A stretch of DNA of 64,000 nt from Paraburkholderia nodosa DSM 21604. Lineage in GTDB: Bacteria > Pseudomonadota > Gammaproteobacteria > Burkholderiales > Burkholderiaceae. Below the pieces are notes generated by a model. That model was not told where the DNA came from, did not search any database, and was given only the letters and a program-made list of their open reading frames with translations. Made by a program: the position numbers and the translations under genes. Shown in pieces: positions 8,537 through 17,342 of the stretch (its first letter is position 1; the number at the start of each line of letters is the position of its first letter). The stretch is taken from positions 186,503 to 250,502 of the forward strand of contig NZ_JAFA01000009.1 of assembly GCF_000519185.1 (NCBI RefSeq), read 5' to 3'.

Positions 8537-9741
8537 TTGGCCCCCAACGCGGAGAAGAGATCGACGAAGAGCGCGAGCACAAGCGCCGCGGCGCCGATCG
8601 CGAACAGCACGAGGTAATTGCCGCCGCTCGACGAGAACACGAACGACAGGCCGTAGGCGGCAACCGCCTGCATCACGGCGAAACTCGTCGTGGCGCGGCT
8701 CCACGCGCCCTTCACGGCGGACGGATGATGCGCGAGCAGCTCGTTCACGCGGCCGAGCACCAGCGGCACGATGCCAGGGGTGAAGGCGCCCACCAGCACG
8801 GCGGAGACCATGAGCCCCGCCGGGCCGAAGAGGCCGAGCGCCGGAATCGCGACCGCCACGGCCTGCACCAGATACGCGGCGCGCAGCGCCGGACCGAAGC
8901 CCGCGCGGTCGGCGAGGTGCCCCGCCGCGAGCGGTCCGACGATCGCGCCGATGCCGTACAGCACCCAGAATTCGGCGCCCGCATCCACGCCACGGCCCAG
9001 CCCGCGCGCCACATAGTCGACGAGGAAGATCATGTGCGGCACGAGCCCCACGGCATTCAACCCATATTCGGCGTAGAGCGCGCGCAGCTTCGCGCGGGGG
9101 TAAGCCTTGGCATGTTCGAAGCGCGAGGGCGCGTGGGCGTGCGCCGGCGCGCCGTGCTCGGGCCAGCCGTTCCACGCGACGGCCGTGAGCAGCAGCGAGA
9201 CGACGGCAAGCCCGAGCCACGTGGCCATCAGCCCCTGGCGCAGCAGAATCGGCACGATCGTGCCCGAGGCGGCAATGCCGAGCCCGATGCCCGTGAAGAT
9301 GCCGCCGCTCGCAAAGCCGCGGCGCGCCGCCGGCACGTGCGCGAGGATCGTGGGGGCGGCGAGCACCATCAGCGCGCCGCCCGAGAGGCCCGAGGCGAAG
9401 CGCCAGACGAAGAACCAGAGGAACGAAACGGGCACCGCGCAGGCGACGAAGGCGAGGGTGGCGAGCAGCATCATCGCGCGCAGCACGGTGGCGGGCCTGG
9501 CGGCGCGAACCATCGTGCTCGCGAGCAGCGCACCGGCCAGATAGCCGCCCAGATTGGCGGCGCCGAGGTAAGCGGCCGTCGAGGCGGGGAACCAGTGTGC
9601 GCCGATGATGGCGGGCAACAACGGCGTATAGGCGAAACGCGCGAGGCCAATACCGATGAGGCTCGCGCTGGCCCCGGCGAGCGTGCCCCGCCAGACGTTG
9701 TAGGTCGCAGGCGCGGACGGATTCGAGACGGCTTGATGCAT
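8533..9741 (-). CDS. YbfB/YjiJ-family MFS transporter
   Basis: A 402-residue inner-membrane protein with about 12 transmembrane helices. The G-I-G-L-A-R-F-A-Y-T-P-L-L-P motif in helix 1 is the hallmark of the YbfB/YjiJ group. A second-half G-H-L-A-D-R-A-G-F-G loop resembles MFS motif A. The ATG at 9741 is used. It is the first gene of a minus-strand operon with a second MFS gene (4-bp overlap) and a nitronate-monooxygenase-like enzyme. The substrate is unknown. Confidence 0.88.
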   Translation of the reverse strand: MHQAVSNPSAPATYNVWRGTLAGASASLIGIGLARFAYTPLLPAIIGAHWFPASTAAYLGAANLGGYLAGALLASTMVRAARPATVLRAMMLLATLAFVACAVPVSFLWFFVWRFASGLSGGALMVLAAPTILAHVPAARRGFASGGIFTGIGLGIAASGTIVPILLRQGLMATWLGLAVVSLLLTAVAWNGWPEHGAPAHAHAPSRFEHAKAYPRAKLRALYAEYGLNAVGLVPHMIFLVDYVARGLGRGVDAGAEFWVLYGIGAIVGPLAAGHLADRAGFGPALRAAYLVQAVAVAIPALGLFGPAGLMVSAVLVGAFTPGIVPLVLGRVNELLAHHPSAVKGAWSRATTSFAVMQAVAAYGLSFVFSSSGGNYLVLFAIGAAALVLALFVDLFSALGAK

Positions 9742-9862
9742 GGCGACTCCCGGGAGCGGATGCTATGAAGCACCCGCTGAACATGGGAGCCAGTCTAGGT
9801 TAGATCGCGCGGCGAGAGAATCGTCGCGACATGGAAGTCATTCTTCCGCGCCGCGAACGGAT

Positions 9863-9892
9863 GGCGAATGTCGCTCAGGCGAATGTCGCTCA
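9863..9892. repeat. Perfect 15-bp tandem duplication at a stop codon
   Basis: GGCGAATGTCGCTCA occurs twice head to tail (9863-9877 and 9878-9892). The stop codon of the LysR gene (TCA at 9890-9892 on this strand) lies in the second copy. It is probably a slippage duplication. Confidence 0.85.
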
Positions 9893-10816
9893 ATCGGCGT
9901 CGGTAATGCGCCGAGCCTGCTCGAAGTACGCGCGCAGCCGGGGCGCGGCGAAATCGACGAAACTGCGCACCTTGGGCACCGAAAGGCGCCCGTGCGGCGT
10001 GACCAGATTGGCGGGCAGCGGCCCATGCTCGCTGTCGCGCAGCACGATCCTGAGCCGGCCCGCCTCGACCTCTTCGGCCACGTGATAGGAAAAGAGCCGC
10101 GTGACGCCGTGCCCCGCCACGGCCGAAGCCCGCGCCGCGCGTATCGTATTCACGATGAAGCGCGGCGAGAACTGCACGACCTGGGGCAGCGCGGTCTGGC
10201 GCGCCGCCGGAAAGCTCCACGAGTCGAGCCCGAAATGCGTCATCGAAATGATCGGGTGGCTCGCGAGATCGGCGGGCGTCTCGATGGCCGGATGCGTGGC
10301 GAGATAGTCGGGCGACGCCACCACCACGCGCCGCACCTCGCCCACCGGAATGGCGACGAGCGTCGAATCCTGCAGATGCGCAATGCGCAGCGCCACGTCG
10401 ATGCCTTCGTCGATGAGGCTCGCGGGCCGGTCGAGCAGGTGCAGGCGGATCGACACCTCGGGATTGCGCTCGATGAACTCCTCGATCATCGGGCGCAGCA
10501 CCTCTTCGCCCACGGCCACCGCTGCCGTTACGCCCAGCAGCCCGCGCGGCGCGGAACGCTCGTCGGCGGCGAGCAGGTCGGCTTCTTCGAGGTCGGCGAG
10601 AATGCGCCGGCACGCCAGCGCATAGCGCTCGCCCGCCTCGCTCAGGCGGATCGTGCGTGTCGTGCGGTACAGGAGCGGCGTGCCGGTGTGCTCCTCGAGG
10701 AACGCAATGGCCCGGCTCACCGCCGCGGGCGAGCGGCCCAGCCGGCGGCCCGCGCCCGCGAGACTTCCTTCGTCGAGCGTGGCGACGAAAACCTTCATGG
10801 CGTCGATTCGGTCCAT
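9890..10816 (-). CDS. LysR-family transcriptional regulator
   Basis: A 308-residue LysR protein with its helix-turn-helix at residues 5-65 (S-L-A-G-A-G-R-R-L-G-R-S-P-A-A-V-S-R-A-I) and a substrate-binding-like domain from about 90. It is transcribed in the same direction as the MFS-MFS-flavoenzyme operon and sits 148 bp upstream of it, so it may regulate that operon. This cannot be shown here. The start at 10816 gives the typical M-D-R-I-D-A-M-K-V-F beginning. Confidence 0.92.
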   Translation of the reverse strand: MDRIDAMKVFVATLDEGSLAGAGRRLGRSPAAVSRAIAFLEEHTGTPLLYRTTRTIRLSEAGERYALACRRILADLEEADLLAADERSAPRGLLGVTAAVAVGEEVLRPMIEEFIERNPEVSIRLHLLDRPASLIDEGIDVALRIAHLQDSTLVAIPVGEVRRVVVASPDYLATHPAIETPADLASHPIISMTHFGLDSWSFPAARQTALPQVVQFSPRFIVNTIRAARASAVAGHGVTRLFSYHVAEEVEAGRLRIVLRDSEHGPLPANLVTPHGRLSVPKVRSFVDFAAPRLRAYFEQARRITDAD

Positions 10817-11165
10817 TGGGCGTTTTTGGCTGGTGGTCGCTTCGCTTTGTGAATTCCGCGTCGCTCTTCGGAGTGAAAGCCGGCACTTTCGCGTCTGCCA
10901 GACTTTGTATCACGAACCCGCAGGCGCGGGTTCACGCGTTCAAGCAGGCCGCGACTCGCCACAATTCTCGTGATAAGACGCGGGAGACCGCTCAGGACCG
11001 ACCGCACACGAGCCATGATTGAACTCCGCGATCGAAGCCGTGCTGACCATCGCGCACGCTACTGCTGCGTTCATTTCTGCGGCATCTGCTTCTTGAGACA
11101 CCGATGCGGACGCGATAACGTCGCCCCTTCCCTGTCCGCCGTATCACGGCATTTCCGCAGTCACC
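10817..11165. other. Intergenic region between a LysR gene and sulfite reductase
   Basis: About 350 bp without a convincing gene. It must carry the divergent promoters of the LysR gene and of the sulfite reductase gene. The part nearest 11165 is less GC-rich. No CysB-type site, riboswitch or strong hairpin was identified by eye. Confidence 0.5.
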
Positions 11166-12956
11166 ATGTATCGCTATAACGAATTCGACAAGGCCTTCGT
11201 GGCGAGCCGCGCGGCGCAGTTCCGCAATCAGATCGAGCGCTGGCAGCAAGGCAAGCTGAGCGAGGACGCATTTCGTCCACTGCGCCTGCAGAACGGCTGG
11301 TACGTGCAGCGGCACGCGCCCATGCTGCGCGTGGCGGTCCCTTATGGCGAACTGTCGAGCGAGCAGCTTCGCGTGCTCGCTCGCGTGGCCCGCGAGTACG
11401 ACGAGCCCGAGGCCGAGGTGTACCGCCGCGCGCTCGAGGCGCAGCGCAAGCTCGGCACCGGGCGCCTGCCCACGCACCACGCCCACTTCACGACACGCAC
11501 CAACGTTCAGTTCAACTGGATACCGCTATCGAAGGCGGCGGACGTGATGGATCTGCTTGCGACGGTCGACATGCACGGCATCCAGACGAGCGGCAACTGC
11601 ATCCGCAATATCTCTTGCGACGAGCGCGCGGGTGTCGCGCCCGACGAGATCGCAGACCCCCGCCCGTTCGCCGAAATCATGCGCCAGTGGACCACGCTGC
11701 ACCCGGAGTTCGCCTTCCTGCCGCGCAAGTTCAAAATTGCGATCACCGGCGCGACCGAAGACCGTGCGGCGACGGGCTGGCATGACGTCGGCCTGCGCCT
11801 CGTGTGCGACGAACAGGGCGAGCTGGGGTTTCGCGTGACCGTGGGCGGCGGCATGGGTCGAACGCCGATGATCGGCACGCTGATGCGTGAGTTCCTGCCG
11901 TGGCGGCACATCATGAACTACATCGAGGCCGTGGTACGTGTGTACAACCAGTACGGCCGCCGCGACAACAAGTACAAGGCGCGCATCAAGATCCTCGTGA
12001 AGGCCGAGGGCCAGCGCTTCGTCGACGAAGTCGAGGAAGAGTTCCGGCAGATCGTCGACATCGACGGCGGCCCGCACACGATCGAGCAGGCCGAGTTTGA
12101 GCGGGTCAACCGTTGCTTTATCGAACCGCCGAAGCGCGACACGGCACGCACCGCCGATAGGCATGCCGGCGCCATGCTCGAGGCCACGGCCGCGAGCACG
12201 CCGCAACTCCGGCGCTGGCTCGAACGCAACGTCGCGGCGCACAGGGACCCGTCTCTGCGCATCGTCACGCTCTCGTTCAAGCGCGTGCTGCAGGCGCCCG
12301 GTGATGCATCCGCCGATCAGCTCGAACGCGTGGCGGATCTCGTCGATCGCTTCTCCGCGGGCGAGGCGCGTGTCACGCACACGCAGAACATCGTGTTGCC
12401 GTGGGTTCACGCCGACGATCTGCTCGCCCTGTGGCAGGCGGCATCCGCGACTGGCCTCGCAAGCGCGAACGTGCACCTGCTCACCGACATGATCGCCTGC
12501 CCCGGTGGAGACTTCTGCGCGCTCGCCAACGCGCGGTCGCTGCCGGTCGCGCAAAGCATCATGGAGCGCTACCAGGACCTCGATGAACTGAACGATATCG
12601 GCGAGATCGACCTGCATATCAGCGGCTGCATCAACTCGTGCGGCCACCACCATAGCGGGCACATCGGCATACTCGGTGTCGACAAGGACGGCGCGGAGTG
12701 GTACCAGGTGACGCTCGGCGGCTCTGACGGATCGGCGCGCAGCGGCGATGCGCGTCCTGGCAAAGTGATCGGCCCGTCTTTCTCGGCGCAGGAAGTGCCC
12801 GAGGTCATCGACGCCTTGATCGGTGCTTACGTCGCGCTGCGCGAACCGCGCGGCGAATGCAACGAGACGTTCATCGAAACGGTGCGCCGCGTTGGGCTCG
12901 AACCGTTCAAGGCGGCCGCCGATGAGGTTCGAGCCACGACGGAGGGCACGGCATGA
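11166..12956 (+). CDS. cysI: Nitrite/sulfite reductase, siroheme-[4Fe-4S] hemoprotein
   Basis: A 596-residue cytoplasmic assimilatory reductase. The two half-domains each begin with the ferredoxin-like segment. Siroheme/4Fe-4S ligands appear near residues 440-500 as C-P-G-G-D-F-C (Cys-X5-Cys) and S-G-C-I-N-S-C-G-H-H (Cys-X3-Cys). The N-terminus M-Y-R-Y-N-E-F-D matches the betaproteobacterial CysI form. By family knowledge it reduces sulfite to sulfide with six electrons; nitrite is an alternative substrate. It overlaps the DUF934 gene by four bases (12953-12956). The usual cysH, cysD, cysN and cysG genes are absent here, so this may be an additional or separated copy. Confidence 0.92.
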   Translation: MYRYNEFDKAFVASRAAQFRNQIERWQQGKLSEDAFRPLRLQNGWYVQRHAPMLRVAVPYGELSSEQLRVLARVAREYDEPEAEVYRRALEAQRKLGTGRLPTHHAHFTTRTNVQFNWIPLSKAADVMDLLATVDMHGIQTSGNCIRNISCDERAGVAPDEIADPRPFAEIMRQWTTLHPEFAFLPRKFKIAITGATEDRAATGWHDVGLRLVCDEQGELGFRVTVGGGMGRTPMIGTLMREFLPWRHIMNYIEAVVRVYNQYGRRDNKYKARIKILVKAEGQRFVDEVEEEFRQIVDIDGGPHTIEQAEFERVNRCFIEPPKRDTARTADRHAGAMLEATAASTPQLRRWLERNVAAHRDPSLRIVTLSFKRVLQAPGDASADQLERVADLVDRFSAGEARVTHTQNIVLPWVHADDLLALWQAASATGLASANVHLLTDMIACPGGDFCALANARSLPVAQSIMERYQDLDELNDIGEIDLHISGCINSCGHHHSGHIGILGVDKDGAEWYQVTLGGSDGSARSGDARPGKVIGPSFSAQEVPEVIDALIGAYVALREPRGECNETFIETVRRVGLEPFKAAADEVRATTEGTA

Positions 12957-13357
12957 AAACCGCCTCACGCATACGTCTTCTGGACGCTCAAGATCATGCC
13001 GGCGATGTTTCGGCATCCCCCTTGATCCTCCCGAACGATGCCGATCCGCTTGCCTACGCCATCGAAATTGCAGCTGCGTCGCGCGTGGAGCTTCAATTCC
13101 CGTCGTTCACCGATGGGCGCGCCTATAGCCAGGCCTACCTGATCAGGCGGCGGCTCGGCTTCGAAGGCGACCTGCGCGCGACGGGCGAGGTGCTCGTCGA
13201 TCAGTTGCTCCAGATGGAGCGCATGGGATTTTCGAGCGCCGTGTTAGGCGCTGACGTCTCCATAACGGATGCGCTTCGCCAGCTCGAACGCTTCCCCGCG
13301 TTCTATCAGGGTGATGCCCTGCGCGAGGCGCCGTGGCGCGGGAACGCGTTGGGCTGA
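12953..13357 (+). CDS. DUF934 protein linked to sulfite reductase
   Basis: A 134-residue protein of the DUF934 family, which almost always follows cysI in proteobacteria and is described as an uncharacterised protein of sulfate assimilation. Typical motifs are F-P-S-F-T-D-G-R-A-Y-S-Q-A and R-R-R-L-G-F-E-G-D-L-R-A-T-G-E-V-L-V-D-Q. Its ATG overlaps the cysI stop (ATGA), so translation is coupled. Molecular function is unknown; a role in electron delivery to the reductase has been proposed from context only. Confidence 0.9.
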   Translation: MKTASRIRLLDAQDHAGDVSASPLILPNDADPLAYAIEIAAASRVELQFPSFTDGRAYSQAYLIRRRLGFEGDLRATGEVLVDQLLQMERMGFSSAVLGADVSITDALRQLERFPAFYQGDALREAPWRGNALG

Positions 13358-13361
13358 CCGC

Positions 13362-14963
13362 CTACAGTCGTATGGCGTTTGAGCGCTCGGACGCCCTGTT
13401 GCGTCCCGCGAGCAGCCAGATCAGCGCGGCGACCGCCAGCGCGAGGCAACCGGCGACGCGCAGCGCCGCGGCGAACCCTGTGCCGAAGGCGGCCGGAGCG
13501 ATCGATGCGATCTCCAGACGGATATCGGGGGCGACACGCGCAAGCGCGTGGCCGAGATCGCCCGCGAGCAGATTCGACATGAACTGCGGATCAATACTCG
13601 CGTTCGCCGATGCGTGACTTGCGATGGCGGCATCGATCGCTGCGCGCGTGCGCGTGGCGAGCACAGCGCCCAGCACGCCGACCGACGTGACGATTGCCGT
13701 GAAGCGCGTCGTCGTGCTGATGCCCGACGCCATGCCGGTGCGATGCGAGGGCACGCACGCCATGATGGCTTTCTGCGTGTCGCCATTGAGCACGCCTGCC
13801 CCGAGGCCCGTCACGATCATGCCGAGCGCGACCCAGCCGTACTCGCCTGAAGGCGCGACAGCGGCGGTAAGCAGATTGCCGGCGCCGACAAGACAGAGGC
13901 CAACCGGGAGCGTCGACGTGGCGCCGTCGAGGCGCCGCCCGATGCGTGCGCCCAGATACGGGCCAACGATCATGGAGAGCGCGAATGGGAGCATCCCGAT
14001 GCCGGCGCGCACAGGCGTCCATTCGAACGCGTTTTGCAGATACAGCGGCAGGAACGTCATCATCACCTGGGCACAGGCTGCGTAGCCAAACATGCCGAGC
14101 ACCGCAGCGACGAAACGGGCCTGCGAGAACAGCGACAAATCGATGACCGCATGCGCGAGCCGCTTTTCGACCGCGATGAAGCACCCGATCAACAGCACGC
14201 ATGCGCCAAAGCGCGAACCGGTGGCCACGCTGTACCAACCGTTGTCCTGCGCGCCGATCAACGCCCAGATTCCGCTCGCGAGCCCGATGCCGAACAGCAG
14301 GCTTCCCGCAAAATCGACGCGTTGTGCGTGCGGATTGCGGGACTCCGTTACCGCACGCTGCGCGCAGAAGACCAGGACGGCGCATACGGGCAGATTGAGC
14401 AGGAAAATCCACCGCCAGCCGACCCATTGCGTGATCACGCCGCCGACGAGCGGCGCGACGGTGGTCGAGATGCCCATCGTCATGCCCCAGATCGCCCATG
14501 CCCGGGCGCGCTCGCGCGGGCCGGGGAACGCGTTGGCGATCACTGCGAGCGCCGCCGTCAACAGCATCGCAGCGCCCACGCCCTTCACTGCGCGGAAGAT
14601 ATTCAACGACGTCACGCTGGGCGCCAGCCCGCAGCCAAGCGATGCAAGCGCGAAGACCAGCAGGCCAAGCACCAGCATCTTCTTGCGCCCATAGCGGTCC
14701 GCGAGTCCGCCCATTGGCAGCAGACACGATGCGAACGACACCATGTATGCGCTCACGACCCATTCGACGTCGGCGAATCCCGCGTGGAACGAACGCGCGA
14801 TCGACGGCAGCGAGACCGCGACGATGTTCGTGTCCAGCGAGATCAGCGCGCAGGTCGCAGATGCCGTGGCAAGCAGGAAGCCCGCCGACCGCGGCTCGAT
14901 ATCGAGTCCTGGATCTTCGACAACCGCTTCCCCAACCGCTTCAATACTCCGTTCGTTCCCCAT
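13362..14963 (-). CDS. DHA2-family MFS exporter (EmrB/QacA type)
   Basis: A 533-residue inner-membrane protein with about 14 predicted helices, the length expected for DHA2 drug:H+ antiporters. Motifs are L-D-T-N-I-V-A-V-S-L-P in helix 1, G-G-L-A-D-R-Y-G-R-K-K (motif A) and W-R-W-I-F-L-L-N-L-P (antiporter region). It ends only four bases from the convergent DUF934 gene. It is divergent from the LysR gene at 15056, its likely regulator. The transported compound is unknown. Confidence 0.9.
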   Translation of the reverse strand: MGNERSIEAVGEAVVEDPGLDIEPRSAGFLLATASATCALISLDTNIVAVSLPSIARSFHAGFADVEWVVSAYMVSFASCLLPMGGLADRYGRKKMLVLGLLVFALASLGCGLAPSVTSLNIFRAVKGVGAAMLLTAALAVIANAFPGPRERARAWAIWGMTMGISTTVAPLVGGVITQWVGWRWIFLLNLPVCAVLVFCAQRAVTESRNPHAQRVDFAGSLLFGIGLASGIWALIGAQDNGWYSVATGSRFGACVLLIGCFIAVEKRLAHAVIDLSLFSQARFVAAVLGMFGYAACAQVMMTFLPLYLQNAFEWTPVRAGIGMLPFALSMIVGPYLGARIGRRLDGATSTLPVGLCLVGAGNLLTAAVAPSGEYGWVALGMIVTGLGAGVLNGDTQKAIMACVPSHRTGMASGISTTTRFTAIVTSVGVLGAVLATRTRAAIDAAIASHASANASIDPQFMSNLLAGDLGHALARVAPDIRLEIASIAPAAFGTGFAAALRVAGCLALAVAALIWLLAGRNRASERSNAIRL

Positions 14964-15016
14964 GCGCGCTCCTCAAGCGAATTTTGCAGACCTGATGCTA
15001 GCGCGCGCTGTGTTGT

Positions 15017-15061
15017 CTATCGATAGCAGATAAAATCACGTTTATTCATTCGTGGATGAAT
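15017..15061. promoter_or_regulatory. Palindromes in the exporter-LysR divergent promoter
   Basis: The 92-bp spacer contains CTATCGATAG (15017-15026) and an inverted repeat ATTCAT-N6-ATGAAT (15044-15061). The right arm of the latter overlaps the first candidate start codon of the LysR gene. This layout fits LysR autoregulation, but binding is inferred. Confidence 0.4.
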
Positions 15062-15961
15062 ACGATGACACTGGAACTCCGTCACCTGCGCTGCATACTC
15101 GCGGTCGCCCGGCATCTGCATTTCGCACGCGCGGCCGAAGAGTTGGGGATTGCGCCGCCTTCGCTCACCAAGCAGATTCAGGACGCCGAGCGCCTGCTTC
15201 AGTTCCGGCTGTTCCACCGCACCCGCCGTTCCGTGTCGCTGACCACTGCAGGAGAGGCTTATATTCCTCGCGCCACCGCCGCGCTTGCGCAGCTCGACGA
15301 GGCGCACGAGCACGGGCTGCTGGCCGAGCGCGGACAGGTAGGGCGCATCCAGATCGGCTACGTCGCCTCGGCGGTATTTGCAGGCATCATGCGCAGGACC
15401 TTGACGCAATTTCGCGACCTGCATCCCCGGATCGACGTACAGCTTTCGGAAATCCCAATGGACGATATCCCGGCGCGACTCGTCGGCCGGCAACTCGACG
15501 TTGCCTACGTCAGACCCCCGATGTCCTGGCCCGAGGCGTTGCAAGCCAGCCGCGTGCATCAGGACGAATTCGTCGTCGCACTGCCGGAAGACTCCCCGCT
15601 GGCTGCACAGAAAGCCATTGCGCCGCAGCAGTTGCGCAACGCGCGGTTCGCGGTGCCCGAGCAGGAATTCGGCACACTTGAAGTGGCGCGGCGTGGACGC
15701 TTTTCGCCTCAGGTCGAGTTGCGGCCGGGCCCGCTGGTCGCAGTCGTTGCGAGCGTGTCGCTCGGTAATACGGTGGCAATCGTTCCCGGCTCGCTATGCA
15801 CATGCGTCACGCTGCCGGGCGTCGTCTACCGGCCACTGGGCGGCAAGCCCATTCCTTCGGAAATCGCCCTGCTTTACCGCCGGCACGAGCGCTCCCGTGC
15901 AGTGCGCGCATTCCTGCAATACGCACGCACTGAAGCCGCGCGCACAGAGATCGGTCAGTGA
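15056..15961 (+). CDS. LysR-family transcriptional regulator
   Basis: A 301-residue LysR regulator. The DNA-binding domain (L-E-L-R-H-L-R-C-I-L-A-V-A-R-H-L-H-F-A-R-A-A) and effector domain resemble the BenM/CatM-like branch. Two starts are possible: ATG at 15056 and ATG at 15065 (M-T-L-E-L-R-H-L, the more usual N-terminus). Neither has a strong ribosome-binding site. It is divergent from the DHA2 exporter and likely controls it. A hairpin lies 8 bp after the stop. Confidence 0.9.
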   Translation: MNTMTLELRHLRCILAVARHLHFARAAEELGIAPPSLTKQIQDAERLLQFRLFHRTRRSVSLTTAGEAYIPRATAALAQLDEAHEHGLLAERGQVGRIQIGYVASAVFAGIMRRTLTQFRDLHPRIDVQLSEIPMDDIPARLVGRQLDVAYVRPPMSWPEALQASRVHQDEFVVALPEDSPLAAQKAIAPQQLRNARFAVPEQEFGTLEVARRGRFSPQVELRPGPLVAVVASVSLGNTVAIVPGSLCTCVTLPGVVYRPLGGKPIPSEIALLYRRHERSRAVRAFLQYARTEAARTEIGQ

Positions 15962-15969
15962 CCGTCGAG

Positions 15970-15987
15970 CCCGCTTAGCAAAGCGGG
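15970..15987 (+). terminator. Hairpin after the LysR gene
   Basis: CCCGCTT-AGCA-AAGCGGG begins nine bases after the LysR stop. There is no T-run, so it is a weak or factor-assisted terminator candidate. The rest of the spacer up to 16342 shows no gene; it contains short GC-rich imperfect repeats near 16016-16046. Confidence 0.45.
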
Positions 15988-16342
15988 GAATAACGTGGGC
16001 GCAACAGCATGCCCGCGCTCGGCGTGCTCGGCGCGCCCGGCGTGCAGAAGCCATGCCAGTCATTGGTCGGGGAGCAGGTGTGCGTACGGCGGCAAAACCG
16101 CAAGCAAGTTGCTGGTTCAGCAACAGCACGCTACTGATTCACTGCTGGATTTCGAGTGATTCAGGCGCCGAATGCTCCGAGCAATTGCGCTGGAGAGACG
16201 GCCTGGTCTTGATAAGGCAAACGATCTACACTGCAATTCAGCACAACCGACTAGATCGGCCAGCCGTTGCGGACTGATCGTATCCCGTTTGCCTTGATCA
16301 TGCGGAGTCTGTGCGTGCTGTCCGTTCTGTCTGGAGGTGGCC

Positions 16343-16810
16343 ATGAAAAAGGAGAGGAAGACCGCACGGCAGATTCTGTCCGTGATCTCCCGCGAGGTTG
16401 TTTCGGTCAGCCCCGATGACACGGTGCTCGCGGCGCTGCATTTAATGGCGGAAAAGGATGTGACGACTATGCTTGTGCTGCAAGGCGGCAAGCTTGCCGG
16501 CATCCTGTCCCAGCGCGACTACGCCCGCAAGGTCGAAGTGCTCGGCCGCGACGCCGCCAGCACCAGGGTTGGCGAGATCATGACCACCGAGGTGTTTTAT
16601 GTGACACCCGATCACACTTGCGATCAGTGCCTCGCGTCGATGCATACCAGGCGGATCCGGCACCTGCCGGTTATCGAGTCCGGGCGCGTCATCGGCGTGC
16701 TTTCCAGCAGCGACCTCCTGGAGGAACTTTTTCAGGAGGACGAGCATTTCATCACGCTCCTCGAGCATGACATGCTCTATCTGACGATCGATACGGGCGG
16801 CGCCTATTAG
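16343..16810 (+). CDS. CBS-domain pair protein
   Basis: A 155-residue cytoplasmic protein made of two CBS motifs (about residues 10-65 and 75-135). Marks are V-S-P-D-D-T-V-L-A-A-L, L-A-G-I-L-S-Q-R-D-Y-A-R-K and R-I-R-H-L-P-V-I-E-S-G-R-V-I-G-V-L-S-S-S-D. Such stand-alone pairs bind adenine nucleotides and act as energy or redox sensors. The ATG at 16343 is chosen because GGAGG lies seven bases upstream; a GTG six bases earlier is possible. Neighbours give no clue to its partner. Confidence 0.9.
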   Translation: MKKERKTARQILSVISREVVSVSPDDTVLAALHLMAEKDVTTMLVLQGGKLAGILSQRDYARKVEVLGRDAASTRVGEIMTTEVFYVTPDHTCDQCLASMHTRRIRHLPVIESGRVIGVLSSSDLLEELFQEDEHFITLLEHDMLYLTIDTGGAY

Positions 16811-17342
16811 ACACTCCGGCACTCGCGCCCAGGTCACGCGAGGTATAGCTGAGAGCACAAAAACAGGCGCGACCGCTCCTCTACAGGGCATCCCTCCCGC
16901 GAGCGCGGCAAAGCGATCCCGGCGCGCGATGCCGTGCGCCTGAACCGCAGCGGCGACGGCCAGGAACGGGGACTGATCCATCTTGTACTGCCCGGACTGG
17001 TCGCGGGCGTCATCGGTGGGCACTGGTGCGCTTCCGAGGTCCCATCAACCCATATTTGTGACAGTTTCCAGCAAGTGACTCACGCACGCTTGCCTATATC
17101 ATGTTGTGATATATTATTTATGGGAGCCTTCCGGTGACCGGAACTCCGGTGGATGACAGTCTACGCAGAATACCGATGCGATTCGCGTGGGCGGCGCACA
17201 CCCTTGAGGGAACTGCACCTATCCCAACCGGCGCCATCCGGGCATCGTGAAGGCCTGGCAGCGATCGCTGACGCCAGTGCGACGCGATCGCACACGACCA
17301 TCGCCGAACACATATCCGGTCTCAACAGCCAGGAGCAATACG
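16811..17342. other. Gene-poor region with palindromes
   Basis: About 530 bp with no convincing gene on either strand. The left 200 bp is GC-rich. The segment near 17080-17125 is clearly more AT-rich than its surroundings and carries two perfect palindromes listed separately. Confidence 0.5.
17095..17143. promoter_or_regulatory. Two adjacent palindromes in an AT-rich patch
   Basis: TATATCA-TGTTG-TGATATA (17095-17113) is a perfect 7-5-7 inverted repeat. TTCCGG-TGA-CCGGAA (17129-17143) is a perfect 6-3-6 repeat 15 bp further on. The AT-rich setting fits a promoter or operator. The controlled gene is not obvious; the nearest candidate is the small gene at 17343. Confidence 0.4.

Noticed and set aside
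6126..8663. A fused 845-residue protein of transporter and flavoenzyme
   Set aside because: The first half is out-of-frame read-through of the MFS gene. A normal ATG at 7226 starts the flavoenzyme.
7262..9768. Long plus-strand frames opposite the MFS genes
   Set aside because: Their translations are Arg/Ala/His-rich without domains, while the minus strand shows complete MFS signatures.
16442..17023. A minus-strand frame overlapping the CBS gene and the gap beyond
   Set aside because: Most of it is antisense to the CBS protein, and the remaining part shows no protein-like features.
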